Of a DNA stretch of 21,365 nt, positions 8,020 through 15,991 are shown in pieces. The position numbers and the translations under genes were made by a program. Position 1 is the first letter of the stretch. Each line of letters starts with the position of its first letter. The stretch is from FACHB-1406 sp034189065. Its GTDB lineage: Bacteria > Cyanobacteriota > Cyanobacteriia > Cyanobacteriales > Spirulinaceae. Location: NCBI GenBank assembly GCA_034189065.1, contig JAXHVQ010000103.1, positions 1 through 21,365 on the forward strand, given 5' to 3'. The notes beneath the pieces were generated by a model, which saw only the letters and a list, made by a program, of their open reading frames with translations, was not told the origin of the DNA and searched no databases.

Positions 8020-8170
8020 GGTCTAAGACCTCTTCGTAAAGGAAGGGCATGACACGCGCCAGATAGGTCTCACGAGGCTTACAAGGTGCGGACACAGGAG
8101 AATCCCTACCCGCACACAGCCCCTCATAATTGCCGTGAGTTGTCCGCATCGAGCGTAGATTTTTCTCGAT
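8020..8170 (-). ncRNA. Candidate structured RNA or leader with pseudoknot potential, upstream of leuD
   Basis: No open frame explains this GC-richer island. Plus-strand arms: CTCACG 8067-8072 pairs with CGTGAG (near 8133-8138), and TGCGGACA (near 8087-8094) pairs with TGTCCGCA (near 8140-8147). The two pairings cross, so together they would form a pseudoknot. GTGCGG can also pair with CCGCAC ~30 bases on, giving an alternative hairpin with an inner GGA/TCC. ATCGAG 8148-8153 pairs with CTCGAT 8165-8170, and GGTCT/AGACC is a small palindrome at 8020-8030. Strand is inferred: on the minus strand it would precede leuD. Cyanobacterial IscB/IsrB omega (HEARO) RNAs are one class it brings to mind, but no nuclease gene is attached; a leuD leader is the alternative. 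Confidence 0.4.
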
Positions 8171-8178
8171 CTAAATCC

Positions 8179-8184
8179 TATAAT
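8179..8184 (+). promoter_or_regulatory. Possible -10 box (TATAAT)
   Basis: A perfect TATAAT lies on the plus strand, but no good -35 box is visible at the usual spacing and no gene follows in that direction. AAGGAGAGG just downstream resembles a ribosome binding site but has no ORF after it. Probably chance. Confidence 0.15.
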
Positions 8185-8198
8185 TTTAAGGAGAGGTA

Positions 8199-8240
8199 AT
8201 TATTCATTATTCATTATTCATTATTCATTATTCATTATTC
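8199..8240. repeat. Heptanucleotide tandem repeat (ATTATTC x6)
   Basis: Six perfect copies of ATTATTC. The array runs into the 3' end of the acetyltransferase gene and supplies its last codons (MNNE) and its stop. Confidence 0.95.
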
Positions 8241-8778
8241 CGAAGTGAACCGAGTTAGCCTCGCGTGCCATCCAATCGTCTCGACTGATGGCGTAAATTA
8301 AGGCTTCTTTGCCAAAAATAATGGTTTTTCCTTCCAACTTTTCCCCTAAACGTTCGGCAACTCTAACAGATTTGATATTTTGGGGGCGAATTAAACTAAT
8401 GACGCGGTTTTGTTGTAACTGGCGAAACCCATAATCCAAAGCCACTTTTGCCCCCTCAGTGGCATAACCGCGTCCCCAATAAGACCGGCTCAACACCCAG
8501 CCAATTTCAAATCCCGGCCAACCTTCTGGGTAGAAAAAGCCGATACGACCGATAAGATTTCCGCTTTGGCGTTCCTCAACCGCCCACAGTCCATAACCGC
8601 GCAACTGCCAATGTCCGAGGATAACCGCCATGCTGCGCCAAGCGGCAAAGCGGGATAGAGGTTTGCCGTCGCCAATATAGCGGGCAATTTCCGGGTCGCC
8701 AACAATTTTGGCATAGTCGTTGAAATCGTCCTCGCGGAACATTCGTAACAAGAGACGTTTGGTTTCGAGAATGACCAT
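8221..8778 (-). CDS. GNAT-family N-acetyltransferase (RimJ/RimL type)
   Basis: A 185-residue acetyl-CoA-dependent N-acetyltransferase. It opens with 'ILETKRLLLRMFREDDF', the usual start of the RimJ/RimL branch, and has the acetyl-CoA-binding motif 'GWVLSRSYWGRGYATEGA' at about 93-110, followed by 'VISLIRPQNIKSVRVAERLG', the Asn/Ser-containing motif B region. Length is normal for the family. The substrate (ribosomal protein, other N-terminus or small molecule) cannot be told. The last four codons and the stop are made from the ATTATTC repeat, so the original C-terminus was probably replaced or extended by it. No ribosome binding site is visible; a HIP1-like GCGCGCGATCGCG lies just upstream of the start. 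Confidence 0.9.
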   Translation of the reverse strand: MVILETKRLLLRMFREDDFNDYAKIVGDPEIARYIGDGKPLSRFAAWRSMAVILGHWQLRGYGLWAVEERQSGNLIGRIGFFYPEGWPGFEIGWVLSRSYWGRGYATEGAKVALDYGFRQLQQNRVISLIRPQNIKSVRVAERLGEKLEGKTIIFGKEALIYAISRDDWMAREANSVHFGIMNNE

Positions 8779-8878
8779 AGTGCGCGCGATCGCGATTTAA
8801 CCTAACTGTCCTATCATAATGGAATCCGAGGTTGAGGCCGCGATCGCCAATGGAAAAAGGGAGTAGGCGGCTCAACAA

Positions 8879-9073
8879 TTAGAAAGTATCGTCTACTTCC
8901 ACATACTGCCTACCCCCAAGTTCGTAAATATACAGAACTTTCTCCCCTAACTGTCGAGAGGGGTCGTAAACGATATAATAACTGACCCACATCTGTTGAT
9001 AAATGTCAAGTTTTTCTGCCAGTTCCTCACCCACTTTATTGGAGACAATTTCAACGACCTCCTGACTGATGGT
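8879..9073 (-). pseudogene. Uma2-family (DUF820) endonuclease fragment
   Basis: A minus-strand frame of 64 codons with no start codon, bounded upstream by an in-frame TAA at 9074-9076. It reads 'VVEIVSNKVGEELAEKLDIY', then 'QQMWVSYYIVYDP' and 'LYIYELGGRQYVEV'. This is the conserved core to C-terminal part of Uma2/DUF820 proteins, PD-(D/E)XK-fold putative nucleases amplified in cyanobacteria. The catalytic motif region retained includes the 'E-V-V-E-I-V-S' strand. Full members have ~190 residues, so the N-terminal two thirds and possibly the tail are missing. It is a decayed copy. Confidence 0.75.
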
Positions 9074-9112
9074 TTAATCTCGGCTCTTGGTAGCAATACA
9101 CTGAATCATTAA

Positions 9113-9133
9113 GGGCATTGCGGTGCAATGCCC
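9113..9133. repeat. Perfect inverted repeat
   Basis: GGGCATTGC and GCAATGCCC pair over 9 bp around the loop GGT, downstream of hpnH (whose stop is at 9172). GGGCATTGC-type palindromes are common dispersed intergenic elements in cyanobacteria. It may serve as an hpnH terminator, but there is no T-run. Confidence 0.7.
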
Positions 9134-9171
9134 CTACTACCTCAACCTGCAAACTCTATGAGAATTGGTAT

Positions 9172-10194
9172 TTACCGACTCATGCCAAACAGCGCGCCCA
9201 CCGATCGCCCGATATTGGCTGGTTCCATTGCATCCATTGCCGCCGTCGGTTCGTAGCCGCAGTGTACCATACAGTCGGCACATTTAGGATTGCCGCTCTT
9301 GTGTCCGTACTGACTCCAGTCGGTATCTTCGAGAAGCTCCTTAAATGTCGTGTAATGACCCTCATTGAGCAAGTAACAGGGTTTTTGCCAGCCCAACACG
9401 CTATAACTCGGACTCCCCCAAGGCGTACATTCGTAGTCCTTCTCGCCGATGAGAAAATCGAGAAAGAGGGGACTGTGGTTGAAGTTCCACTTTTTCGTCC
9501 CCGCTTTGAAAGGCGCGAGGATTTCTCGAAATAGGGCTTTGGTTTGTTCGCGTTTGAGGAAATGCTCTTGGTCGGGAGCCCATTCGTAGCTGTAACCTGG
9601 GGAAATCATCGTTCCATCCACGCCCAAACTATCGGCGAAATCCAAGAATTCCTGCATTTCTTGGGGGTTTGCCCCTTCAAACACGGTGGTATTCGTGGTC
9701 ACGCGAAATCCCTTGGCTTTGGCAGCGCGAATGGCGTTGGTGGCGATATCAAAGACACCTTTGCGATCGACGCATTGGTCGTGATGCTCCCTCAACCCGT
9801 CGAGGTGAACGCTAAACGTCAAATAGGGGGACGGTTGAAACTTATGGAGGCTTTTTTCGAGCAATAACCCGTTGGTGCAAAGGTAAACAAATTTACGACG
9901 TTGGACCAAACCCTTGACAATTTCGTCGATTTGTGGGTGTAATAGGGGTTCTCCTCCCGGAATCGAGACAACCGGCGCGCCGCACTCTTCAACGGCAGCG
10001 AAGCAGTCTTCGGGAGAGAGGTTCCGTTTGAGAATATCGGTCGGGTGCTGAATTTTGCCGCATCCGGGACAGGCGAGATTACAGCGAAATAGGGGTTCCA
10101 GCATGAGGACAAGGGGAAACTGCTTGCGTCCCATAATGCGCTGTGCGACAACGTATTTCCCCACTTCGAGTGCTTGTTGTAAATGAATTCCCAT
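9172..10194 (-). CDS. hpnH: Hopanoid biosynthesis radical SAM protein HpnH (adenosylhopane synthase)
   Basis: A 340-residue radical SAM enzyme that adds the 5'-deoxyadenosyl radical to diploptene, forming adenosylhopane, the first step of extended (C35) hopanoid side-chain synthesis. The 4Fe-4S-binding cysteines are Cys38, Cys42 and Cys45 in CNLACPGCGKI. 'IPGGEPLLHPQ' is the GGE motif that contacts SAM. The N-terminus 'QALEVGKYVVAQRIMGRKQF' and the C-terminal Cys cluster 'CADCMVHCGYEPTA' are HpnH signatures, and length is exactly typical. GAGGAG lies just upstream of ATG 10194. Other hopanoid genes (shc, hpnG) are not in the window. Confidence 0.96.
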   Translation of the reverse strand: MGIHLQQALEVGKYVVAQRIMGRKQFPLVLMLEPLFRCNLACPGCGKIQHPTDILKRNLSPEDCFAAVEECGAPVVSIPGGEPLLHPQIDEIVKGLVQRRKFVYLCTNGLLLEKSLHKFQPSPYLTFSVHLDGLREHHDQCVDRKGVFDIATNAIRAAKAKGFRVTTNTTVFEGANPQEMQEFLDFADSLGVDGTMISPGYSYEWAPDQEHFLKREQTKALFREILAPFKAGTKKWNFNHSPLFLDFLIGEKDYECTPWGSPSYSVLGWQKPCYLLNEGHYTTFKELLEDTDWSQYGHKSGNPKCADCMVHCGYEPTAAMDAMEPANIGRSVGALFGMSR

Positions 10195-10302
10195 AAACTC
10201 CTCTCACCTAAAAACGGATTGAACCTTGGCACGGCGAAAGCATCGCCAATGGTTAAGACTCTTTATTTTAATCGCAAACGGGTCGGGATTGGGCATTGAT
10301 GA

Positions 10303-10344
10303 GTTCAGGGTTCAGAGTTATGGGTTATGGGTTATGGGTTTCAG
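10303..10344. repeat. Heptanucleotide tandem repeat (GTTCAGG/GTTATGG, 6 units)
   Basis: Six heptads: GTTCAGG, GTTCAGA, GTTATGG three times, GTTTCAG. GTTCAGAGTT within it has an inverted copy AACTCTGAAC at 10361-10370, so the whole can fold back. The units resemble the 14-nt array at 946-1141. Confidence 0.85.
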
Positions 10345-10448
10345 CAGCGAACGAGTTTTGAACTCTGAACTCAAAACCCTAATGGGGACAAAAGGCGCGG
10401 GGTATTAAGATAGGAAGGGGTCAACTCGTACAAGTCTCCAGTAGCATC

Positions 10449-10868
10449 ATGTCTTCATCGTATCCCTCTCTCGATTTAACCTTTCAACGCCTGCGCGAGG
10501 TGCGCAAAGCTTTTCTGCACCTTCACAAAGCTTTGCTAAACTCCGAACGCACGGTTTACGAACAGTTTCACGGACGTATCCGCAGCAACGGCGAGTTTTT
10601 CCAGTTGGTTATCAATCACGACTGGTTTAGCTGGTTGCGTCCGATCTCCCAGTTTATTGCGGAAGTCGATGAAGCGTTCGATCCCAAAACCAAGGAACCA
10701 ATGACATTGGAGAGGGCAACGGCTTTGCTCGATCGCGCGAAAACTTTCATTCAACCCGATCTCAATGGTACCATTCCCCAGAAACAATATTATCGCGCAA
10801 TCCAACGGGATCCAGATATTGCGATGATGCACGCTCGAGTGTCGGAGTTGTTGGACGAAAAGCAGTGA
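10449..10868 (+). CDS. Conserved helical hypothetical protein
   Basis: A 139-residue soluble, mostly helical protein starting at ATG 10449 (MSSSYPSLDLTFQ). Distinct stretches are 'LREVRKAFLHLHKALLNSER', 'FFQLVINHDWFSWLRPISQF' and 'QYYRAIQRDPDIAMMHARVS'. I recall similar proteins in cyanobacteria, proteobacteria and planctomycetes with the 'WLRPLS' and 'Y...LQRDPDVV.AH' patterns, annotated only as hypothetical. There is no signal peptide, membrane segment or metal motif. It is monocistronic and divergent from hpnH. No ribosome binding site is obvious. Function unknown. Confidence 0.8.
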   Translation: MSSSYPSLDLTFQRLREVRKAFLHLHKALLNSERTVYEQFHGRIRSNGEFFQLVINHDWFSWLRPISQFIAEVDEAFDPKTKEPMTLERATALLDRAKTFIQPDLNGTIPQKQYYRAIQRDPDIAMMHARVSELLDEKQ

Positions 10869-11317
10869 AGGCAGAAAACGTAACGAATACTTCAGATTGC
10901 CTCGTCGCTAATGCGCTACGGGGCGCTTTGATATAAGAGCCGCATCCATTACCCATAAAAAAACATCTCAGAAACAAAACACACTCTAAATGTGACTCTT
11001 TTGTCTCTCCCAATCAATATTTTTGCTGTCTAAAAAAAACGACCGATCGACTGAAAGAGTTTAGTCGATTCAGCTAGCGCGTATTGAAACTATAGCGGTT
11101 CCAAGATTGAGTACCGACGTAAATCTGACCTCTTACAGCAGGGCTATGTCCTTAATTAGAAGACATAAAGACTAGGATTTTGTCTTTTTATCCTTAATCG
11201 CCCCCTTGCAACTTCCAGAAACATTGGCGAATATAAGAAATAGATGAAAAAACAAATCAAAGTTCAAACAACCTAGTTTGCTTTGACTGGATTCATCAAA
11301 AAAAAAGCAGAACTGTC
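10869..11317. other. 449-base intergenic region with one hairpin
   Basis: No gene seen. It contains poly-A stretches and, at 11046-11069, an inverted repeat: ATCGACT pairs with AGTCGAT, extended by AAA/TTT around GAG. Read on the minus strand this hairpin is followed closely by an 8-T run, so it would look like a terminator for minus-strand transcription, although no minus-strand gene lies above it. The rest (11080-11317) is AT-rich and presumably holds the promoter of the following small secreted-protein gene. Confidence 0.5.
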
Positions 11318-11644
11318 ATGTACAAAAACAAAAAAACTGAGAAGCGAAGAACTTTCATCAGTTTTTGGAATTCCATCTTGTTCTGTCAAGGATTAATTTT
11401 CTTTGTTTTGGTGGCAGAAGTGCAAGCCGGAGGACGCGATGAACCAATCCAACCTCCTACTCTCAACCCACAAAGACCAGCAAACGAACAACCGCCTACT
11501 CTCTCTTTAGATTGGGAGCAGTGGGAAACGCCCTACTGGTCAAATGACAATATTTGTCGGGAAAATAAAGGAAATGTAATTTGTTTGTCTCCCGAAGTCG
11601 TTCGGCAACTTCGCTGGGTAATTCCTTCACAGAATGAATCATAA
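11318..11644 (+). CDS. Small secreted protein of unknown function
   Basis: A 108-residue protein. A basic N-terminus (KNKKTEKRR) is followed by a hydrophobic segment 'ISFWNSILFCQGLIFFVLVA' and a likely cleavage after EVQA, so it is exported. The mature part is Pro/Asn/Gln-rich ('PPTLNPQRP', 'QPPTLSLDWEQWE') with two Cys (in NICREN and VICLSP) that could form a disulfide, and ends 'PEVVRQLRWVIPSQNES'. I do not recognise a family. Base composition is AT-richer than the housekeeping genes to the left. The secreted lectin/CHAP hydrolase starts ~190 bases downstream on the same strand, so a shared extracytoplasmic role is possible but unproven. Confidence 0.6.
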   Translation: MYKNKKTEKRRTFISFWNSILFCQGLIFFVLVAEVQAGGRDEPIQPPTLNPQRPANEQPPTLSLDWEQWETPYWSNDNICRENKGNVICLSPEVVRQLRWVIPSQNES

Positions 11645-11740
11645 ATTCCAATTAACCCAAGAACTGATTCGCGGTTAACACCTCAGAGATCGGAACTCTT
11701 GAAGCCAGATTAACTCAGCATTTGCACAAAATAGATTGCC

Positions 11741-11783
11741 CTTGACAACCGCCTAAAACTCAGGCATAGCCGGAGTTGTCAAG
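11741..11783. promoter_or_regulatory. Two-level hairpin between the small secreted protein and the CHAP gene
   Basis: CTTGACAAC 11741-11749 pairs perfectly with GTTGTCAAG 11775-11783, enclosing GCCT/AGGC. No T-run follows. It may be a weak terminator or a leader structure for the CHAP gene; it also contains TTGACA, a possible -35 box. Confidence 0.5.
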
Positions 11784-11837
11784 AATCACTTTGTGTCATT
11801 GATTATGTCTGAGTACTTACCAATAGGTCAACAAATT

Positions 11838-12809
11838 ATGTCAAATAAATTTTGGATTGCTTTAGCAACAGCAGCAGCTTCATCTTTAGCTGTTGTAACC
11901 CCAGCCGTTCAAGCTACTGAAATTTTCTCTGTAGACAACGTAGCTTTGAATACTAACTGGTATTTCCGACGGATTGATGGCAATCCTCGGATGTCAATTT
12001 ACACTAAGAATACGAACGATCCCGACCAACAATTTGACCGGTTACGCGGAAATCGTGGCGGTATTCTTTTAAAGCAACGCTCTACTGGACGATGTTTAAA
12101 TGCCCATTATCTACGGAACGGTGCTGAAATTAATGTCTGGCCTTGCAACGCCAATGACCCCGATCAAAATTGGAATTTAATTCCTGTGAGTGGGGGGCGA
12201 ATGTTAATTAAAAGAACTGGTACGAATCTTTGTGTAGATACTCCCACGCGGAACAATGTTGGTAAAGTTCATCTCTGGGGTTGTAATAGTAACAATCCTA
12301 ACCAGCGGTGGCAGAGTAGTAGAACGCAATCTCCTGGAAACTCTCGAATTCACGCCGCTCTCAACAGACTTAATGGAGCGTATGCCATCACGGATCCCTA
12401 TGGACGCTATCCCGGACAATGCGTCAGCTTTGTTAAACGTTTTACTCAAGAGTTGGGCTTTACAATGAAGCCAATGGGTGGAAATGGTGGCGCAAAGTAC
12501 GCCTTTTTCAACTTCAATCGACCTGGTCTTTCTCTTTCAGCAAGTCAAGCCGACCGAATTTCCTTCACAGGGAGTCAGCGACCTCAAGTAGGGGACATAA
12601 TTGTTTTTGATTCTACTCCTACTAATCCTTATGGACATATTGCTGTTGTGCAATCTATTTCGAGTAACGGTAAAGTGATTATCCAGGAGTCTAATGCGGA
12701 TAGCCGAGCGCCTAATACTTATGTCACCCGTGGTGAAATTGATTTGACGAGAAATCCACCAAAAGCCTACTATGGTCGAGTTCTGGGATGGTTGCGTCTA
12801 AAGCTGTAG
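11838..12809 (+). CDS. Secreted ricin-type lectin plus CHAP-domain peptidoglycan hydrolase
   Basis: I choose ATG 11838 (MSNKFWIALATAAASSLAVV) because it starts a clean signal peptide cut after AVQA (residue 26). In-frame starts at 11793 and 11805 add a polar stretch before it. The 324-residue precursor has a ricin-type beta-trefoil at ~30-160 with repeated carbohydrate-binding QxW-like motifs ('DPDQQFDRL', 'DPDQNWNL', 'NPNQRWQ'). A CHAP domain follows at ~180-324: catalytic Cys195 in 'YPGQCVSFVKRF', His267 in 'YGHIAVVQS' and the polar partner near 'IIQESNADS' (284-286). CHAP enzymes are Cys/His amidases or endopeptidases that cut peptidoglycan. The likely role is extracellular cell-wall remodelling or attack on other bacteria; which one cannot be told. 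Confidence 0.9.
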   Translation: MSNKFWIALATAAASSLAVVTPAVQATEIFSVDNVALNTNWYFRRIDGNPRMSIYTKNTNDPDQQFDRLRGNRGGILLKQRSTGRCLNAHYLRNGAEINVWPCNANDPDQNWNLIPVSGGRMLIKRTGTNLCVDTPTRNNVGKVHLWGCNSNNPNQRWQSSRTQSPGNSRIHAALNRLNGAYAITDPYGRYPGQCVSFVKRFTQELGFTMKPMGGNGGAKYAFFNFNRPGLSLSASQADRISFTGSQRPQVGDIIVFDSTPTNPYGHIAVVQSISSNGKVIIQESNADSRAPNTYVTRGEIDLTRNPPKAYYGRVLGWLRLKL

Positions 12810-12844
12810 TACCAGTATCAATTTAAGCTTAAAAGCGTCATCCC

Positions 12845-12866
12845 GCCTGGGGTTTAAGCCCCAGGC
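12845..12866. terminator. Strong hairpin after the CHAP gene
   Basis: GCCTGGGG and CCCCAGGC pair over 8 bp around TTTAAG, 36 bases after the stop. A second perfect inverted repeat, AGTCATCT/AGATGACT, lies at 12877-12894. Neither has a T-run; both may be dispersed palindromic elements acting as 3' end stabilisers. Confidence 0.5.
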
Positions 12867-12922
12867 TTATAGTTCAAGTCATCTCAAGATGACTCAAAGC
12901 AATCGAAAAAATTAGCGGCAAT

Positions 12923-12953
12923 GGTGCGTTACGCTGCGCTAACGGCACCCTAC
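12923..12953 (-). repeat. Dispersed intergenic repeat, single copy in minus orientation
   Basis: A 31-base sequence ending GCTAACGGCACCCTAC. Its reverse complement begins GTAGGGTGCCGTTAGCGCAG and is the same element that occurs three times in the plus orientation at 15989-16130. It is a mobile or recombining repeat family rather than a gene. Confidence 0.8.
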
Positions 12954-13057
12954 CCATAGAGATTGTGCGTCAGTCCTACTCTCAATCGCGCGCAGAAGAT
13001 CGCAAAAACGGTGCAACGTCGTTCAAGCGTTGCCAATCCCTTCTATTGGAGAACAAT

Positions 13058-14692
13058 ATGCAGACTTGCATCCCAGTTTCATCGGCTTGGCAACAATTAA
13101 AAAAACAAGAAATTAATTGCGAACAAGCTCTCAATCTCTTAGTCAACGAACAAGGGATTGTAAACCTTAACTTACTCGACTCAGAAGTCAGTTCTCGATT
13201 CTTTCGAGAATTTTCCGATCGCCATGTTTTACCGCCTGTCATTCCCCTGCTGTTGTGGCGCAACTGTTACTACCTGGGCAGTCCGATCGCACTTTCTGCT
13301 GAGGAGGTCAAAAAACTGAGCGATCGCACCCTCACCAATATCAAAATCCTTACCATCGCCGATAAAAGCTATCGTAGTTGGTTTCTCACCCAAAACTTCA
13401 ACGCCAATTCCATAAATTCAACCTCCATTGTCAACCCTCTCACGGGTGAAACAGAGCAAGAAAATATCAGCGAAGTTGCAGAACTTTATCTATCCAAAGC
13501 CGCCGACCAAATTAGCCGCATTAAAACCATTATCTCCGGCGCTCTCCGCAACCGAGCCAGCGATATTCACCTGGAACCTACGCCAGATGGTCTGCGAGTT
13601 CGCTATCGTATTGACGGTATTCTGCGAGACATTACCACTTTACCTGGCGATGTGAGTCGCAGGGCAGTCGTTGCCCTCAAAGTCATGTCCAACATGGATA
13701 TTGCTGACAGTCGTCGTCCCCAAGATGGACGAATTGGTGAAAACTACACTTCTGCATCGGAAGCCGAACTGGGACTGGATATGCGGGTGAGTACCCTTCC
13801 TTGCGTCGGTGGAGAGAAAGCCGTCATTCGGTTGCTTCCTCAGCGAAATCCCTTTTCCGGCTTACACGATTTGGGATTTTCTCCAAAGAAGCTGGATATC
13901 TACAAAAGCTGGTTGCAGCAACCCCAAGGAATGGTTATTCTTACCGGTCCTACGGGAAGCGGCAAAACCAGCACGCTTTATAATTCTCTGCAAACTTTGG
14001 CGACCGAAAACGTCAACTTGGTAACAGTAGAAGACCCGGTGGAATATGTGTTGTCCCGCATTACCCAAACCCAGGTTCATGAGGCGGCTGGCATGACTTT
14101 AGCAGCAGGTTTGAGAGCGATTTTGCGGCAAGACCCCGATATTATTATGGTTGGAGAAATCCGAGATAGCGAAACGGCAGAAACGGCTATCCGGGCGGCA
14201 CTAACAGGACATTTGGTATTGACAACTTTACACACAAATGATGCGGTGAGCGCAATCCCTCGACTCAAAGATATTGGACCGGATTTAGGTTTGATTAGCG
14301 ATGCTTTGTTAGGAATTGTTGCCCAGCGCTTGGTGCGCAAAATTTGTCCCCATTGTGCTGAATCCTATAGGCCAACCGACGCAGATTTGAGAAAGTTAGG
14401 GATTGAGTTCCAAGAAGCAAATTCTACGGGTTGGCGTAAAGGGAGGGGCTGTTCTAACTGTTTTAATTCCGGTTACTGGGGACGAGAGGCGATTGTTGAA
14501 TTGCTCAATATTGACGATACAGTGCGAGAGTTGATTTATGAAGGGACGATGACTCAGTTGCACCGCTATTTGAGTCAAAGCAGTTTTGAATCGTTTCGGG
14601 TGGCGGCAATTGAGAAAGTGACGACAGGGGTAACAACCATTACAGAAGTGTTACGAGTATTGCCCCACAGTGCTTTGTTTCGTAAGTCCTGA
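13058..14692 (+). CDS. GspE/PilB-family secretion or pilus ATPase
   Basis: A 544-residue hexameric ATPase of the type II secretion/type IV pilus assembly family. The start is ATG 13058: GGAG lies 6 bases before it, while the longer frame from GTG 12965 has none. Motifs are Walker A 'LTGPTGSGKTSTLYN' (~296-309), Asp box 'VEDPVEY', Walker B 'DPDIIMVGEIRDSETA' (~359-374), His box 'GHLVLTTLHTNDA', and a Cys4 zinc site: Cys430/Cys433 in CPHC and CSNC ~36 residues later. The N-terminal domain is shorter than in PilB (~670 residues). Standalone paralogues like this are common in cyanobacteria. No pilin or secretin gene is adjacent, so it may power pilus assembly or a secretion process from another locus. 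Confidence 0.93.
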   Translation: MQTCIPVSSAWQQLKKQEINCEQALNLLVNEQGIVNLNLLDSEVSSRFFREFSDRHVLPPVIPLLLWRNCYYLGSPIALSAEEVKKLSDRTLTNIKILTIADKSYRSWFLTQNFNANSINSTSIVNPLTGETEQENISEVAELYLSKAADQISRIKTIISGALRNRASDIHLEPTPDGLRVRYRIDGILRDITTLPGDVSRRAVVALKVMSNMDIADSRRPQDGRIGENYTSASEAELGLDMRVSTLPCVGGEKAVIRLLPQRNPFSGLHDLGFSPKKLDIYKSWLQQPQGMVILTGPTGSGKTSTLYNSLQTLATENVNLVTVEDPVEYVLSRITQTQVHEAAGMTLAAGLRAILRQDPDIIMVGEIRDSETAETAIRAALTGHLVLTTLHTNDAVSAIPRLKDIGPDLGLISDALLGIVAQRLVRKICPHCAESYRPTDADLRKLGIEFQEANSTGWRKGRGCSNCFNSGYWGREAIVELLNIDDTVRELIYEGTMTQLHRYLSQSSFESFRVAAIEKVTTGVTTITEVLRVLPHSALFRKS

Positions 14693-14848
14693 GATGTTAC
14701 AAATAACTTTTCTTAAATGGGTGACGGCTGATGACGATCGCGATCGCGTACTCGGCGGCCAAGATGAATTTGAGACAAACTGCATACCGCCCAAAAACGG
14801 AGCCCAATAACTCATAGAAGTACAGTTATATGGTACAAAACCTTACCA

Positions 14849-15991
14849 ATGTTGTTAAGCTCAACGAATGTCTCAGATTATCTCGTCGCCAACGCTTTGT
14901 GCTGCGATCGCGATAAGGATCGACTCCATCTCGAACCCGTGGCGGCGAAAAACTTTAACCTGTTGGTTACTTTTCCCGACGGTAGCAAACTCCTCGTCAA
15001 ACAGGAACGAGGCGATCGCGCGGGGAAAACAGCGGGCGAGTTTCAGCAGGAGTGGCGAATGCAGCAGTTTGTCCAACAGTTTCCCGAGTTGCAGTCCCTG
15101 AAGTCGATGTTGCCTACAATCGCGCACTTTGACAGCGATAACTCAATTTTGGTCTGCCGCTACCTGGAGAGTTACGAAGATTTAACCGGTTTTTACGCTC
15201 GGGAAAACCGTTTTCCCGCAGAAATTGGGGAGGCGATCGGGACGTTACTCGGCACCTTTCATCGTACCACGTTTAATCGCCCCGACTATCAGGAGTTTTT
15301 CTCCGAGAACCCATCGCCCGCAACTGTCAGCGCCTTAATTCAAGGACTAGAACGCATCACTCCCGAGGTTTTCGGAGTTGTGCCGATGGAAGGACTCAAA
15401 TTTTTTGCCCTCTATCAACGGTACGACAGTTTGGGGGTTGCGATCGCCTCGGTGGGCGAAGCTTTTGCACCGTCCTGCGTTACCCACAATGACTTAAAAT
15501 TGAACAATCTTCTCCTCCACAACCATTGGGAAGACGCGCCAGCAGAACGAGTCCGCGCCATCGACTGGGAACGTTCGAGTTGGGGAGATCCGGCTTTCGA
15601 TCTCGGCACGTTAATTGCTAGCTATTTACAAATTTGGCTCAATAGTTTAGTCATTAGCAATGCCCTCAGTATCGAAGAATCGCTGCGGTTGGCAACAACT
15701 CCCCTCGAACAGCTTCAACCTTCTATTGCCGCCCTTGTTCGAGGGTATTTACAAACGTTTCCAGAGATTTTAACCTCGCGTCCCGACTTCTTAATTCGGA
15801 CAGTCCAATTGGCTGGATTTGTCTTGATTCAACAGATTCAAGCCACAATTCAGTATCAAAAATCCTTTGGAAATATGGGTATTTGTATGCTTCAAGTGGC
15901 TAAAAGTTTATTGTGCCGCCCAGAACAATCGATGCCAACTGTTTTTGGTTCGGGATTCGTTCGAGATCTCGCATTAAGCGATCGCGACTAA
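14849..15991 (+). CDS. APH-fold kinase-like protein, putative RiPP kinase (LxmK-like)
   Basis: A 380-residue protein of the aminoglycoside phosphotransferase/choline kinase fold. The kinase core is intact: Lys51 in 'LLVKQER' (beta3 lysine), catalytic loop His213-Asn214-Asp215 to Asn220 in 'VTHNDLKLNNLLL', and metal Asp239 in 'RAIDWERSSWGDPAFDLG'. Such proteins can phosphorylate small molecules, but here the next gene encodes a HopA1-family protein and two small RiPP precursors follow. This pairing is the class V lanthipeptide K/Y system, in which K phosphorylates Ser/Thr of the peptide. ATG 14849 has no clear ribosome binding site. The stop falls inside the first copy of a dispersed repeat. 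Role is inferred from context. Confidence 0.8.
   Translation: MLLSSTNVSDYLVANALCCDRDKDRLHLEPVAAKNFNLLVTFPDGSKLLVKQERGDRAGKTAGEFQQEWRMQQFVQQFPELQSLKSMLPTIAHFDSDNSILVCRYLESYEDLTGFYARENRFPAEIGEAIGTLLGTFHRTTFNRPDYQEFFSENPSPATVSALIQGLERITPEVFGVVPMEGLKFFALYQRYDSLGVAIASVGEAFAPSCVTHNDLKLNNLLLHNHWEDAPAERVRAIDWERSSWGDPAFDLGTLIASYLQIWLNSLVISNALSIEESLRLATTPLEQLQPSIAALVRGYLQTFPEILTSRPDFLIRTVQLAGFVLIQQIQATIQYQKSFGNMGICMLQVAKSLLCRPEQSMPTVFGSGFVRDLALSDRD

Noticed and set aside
8188..8198. AAGGAGAGG as a ribosome binding site after a TATAAT box
   Set aside because: Only repeats and the end of an opposite-strand gene follow; no plus-strand ORF.
9118..9534. Plus-strand open frame opposite hpnH
   Set aside because: It is a shadow of hpnH and overlaps its C-terminal cysteine region; no family resemblance.
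12965..13057. N-terminal extension of the GspE-type ATPase from GTG 12965
   Set aside because: It has no ribosome binding site and follows directly on a dispersed repeat; ATG 13058 has GGAG at good spacing.
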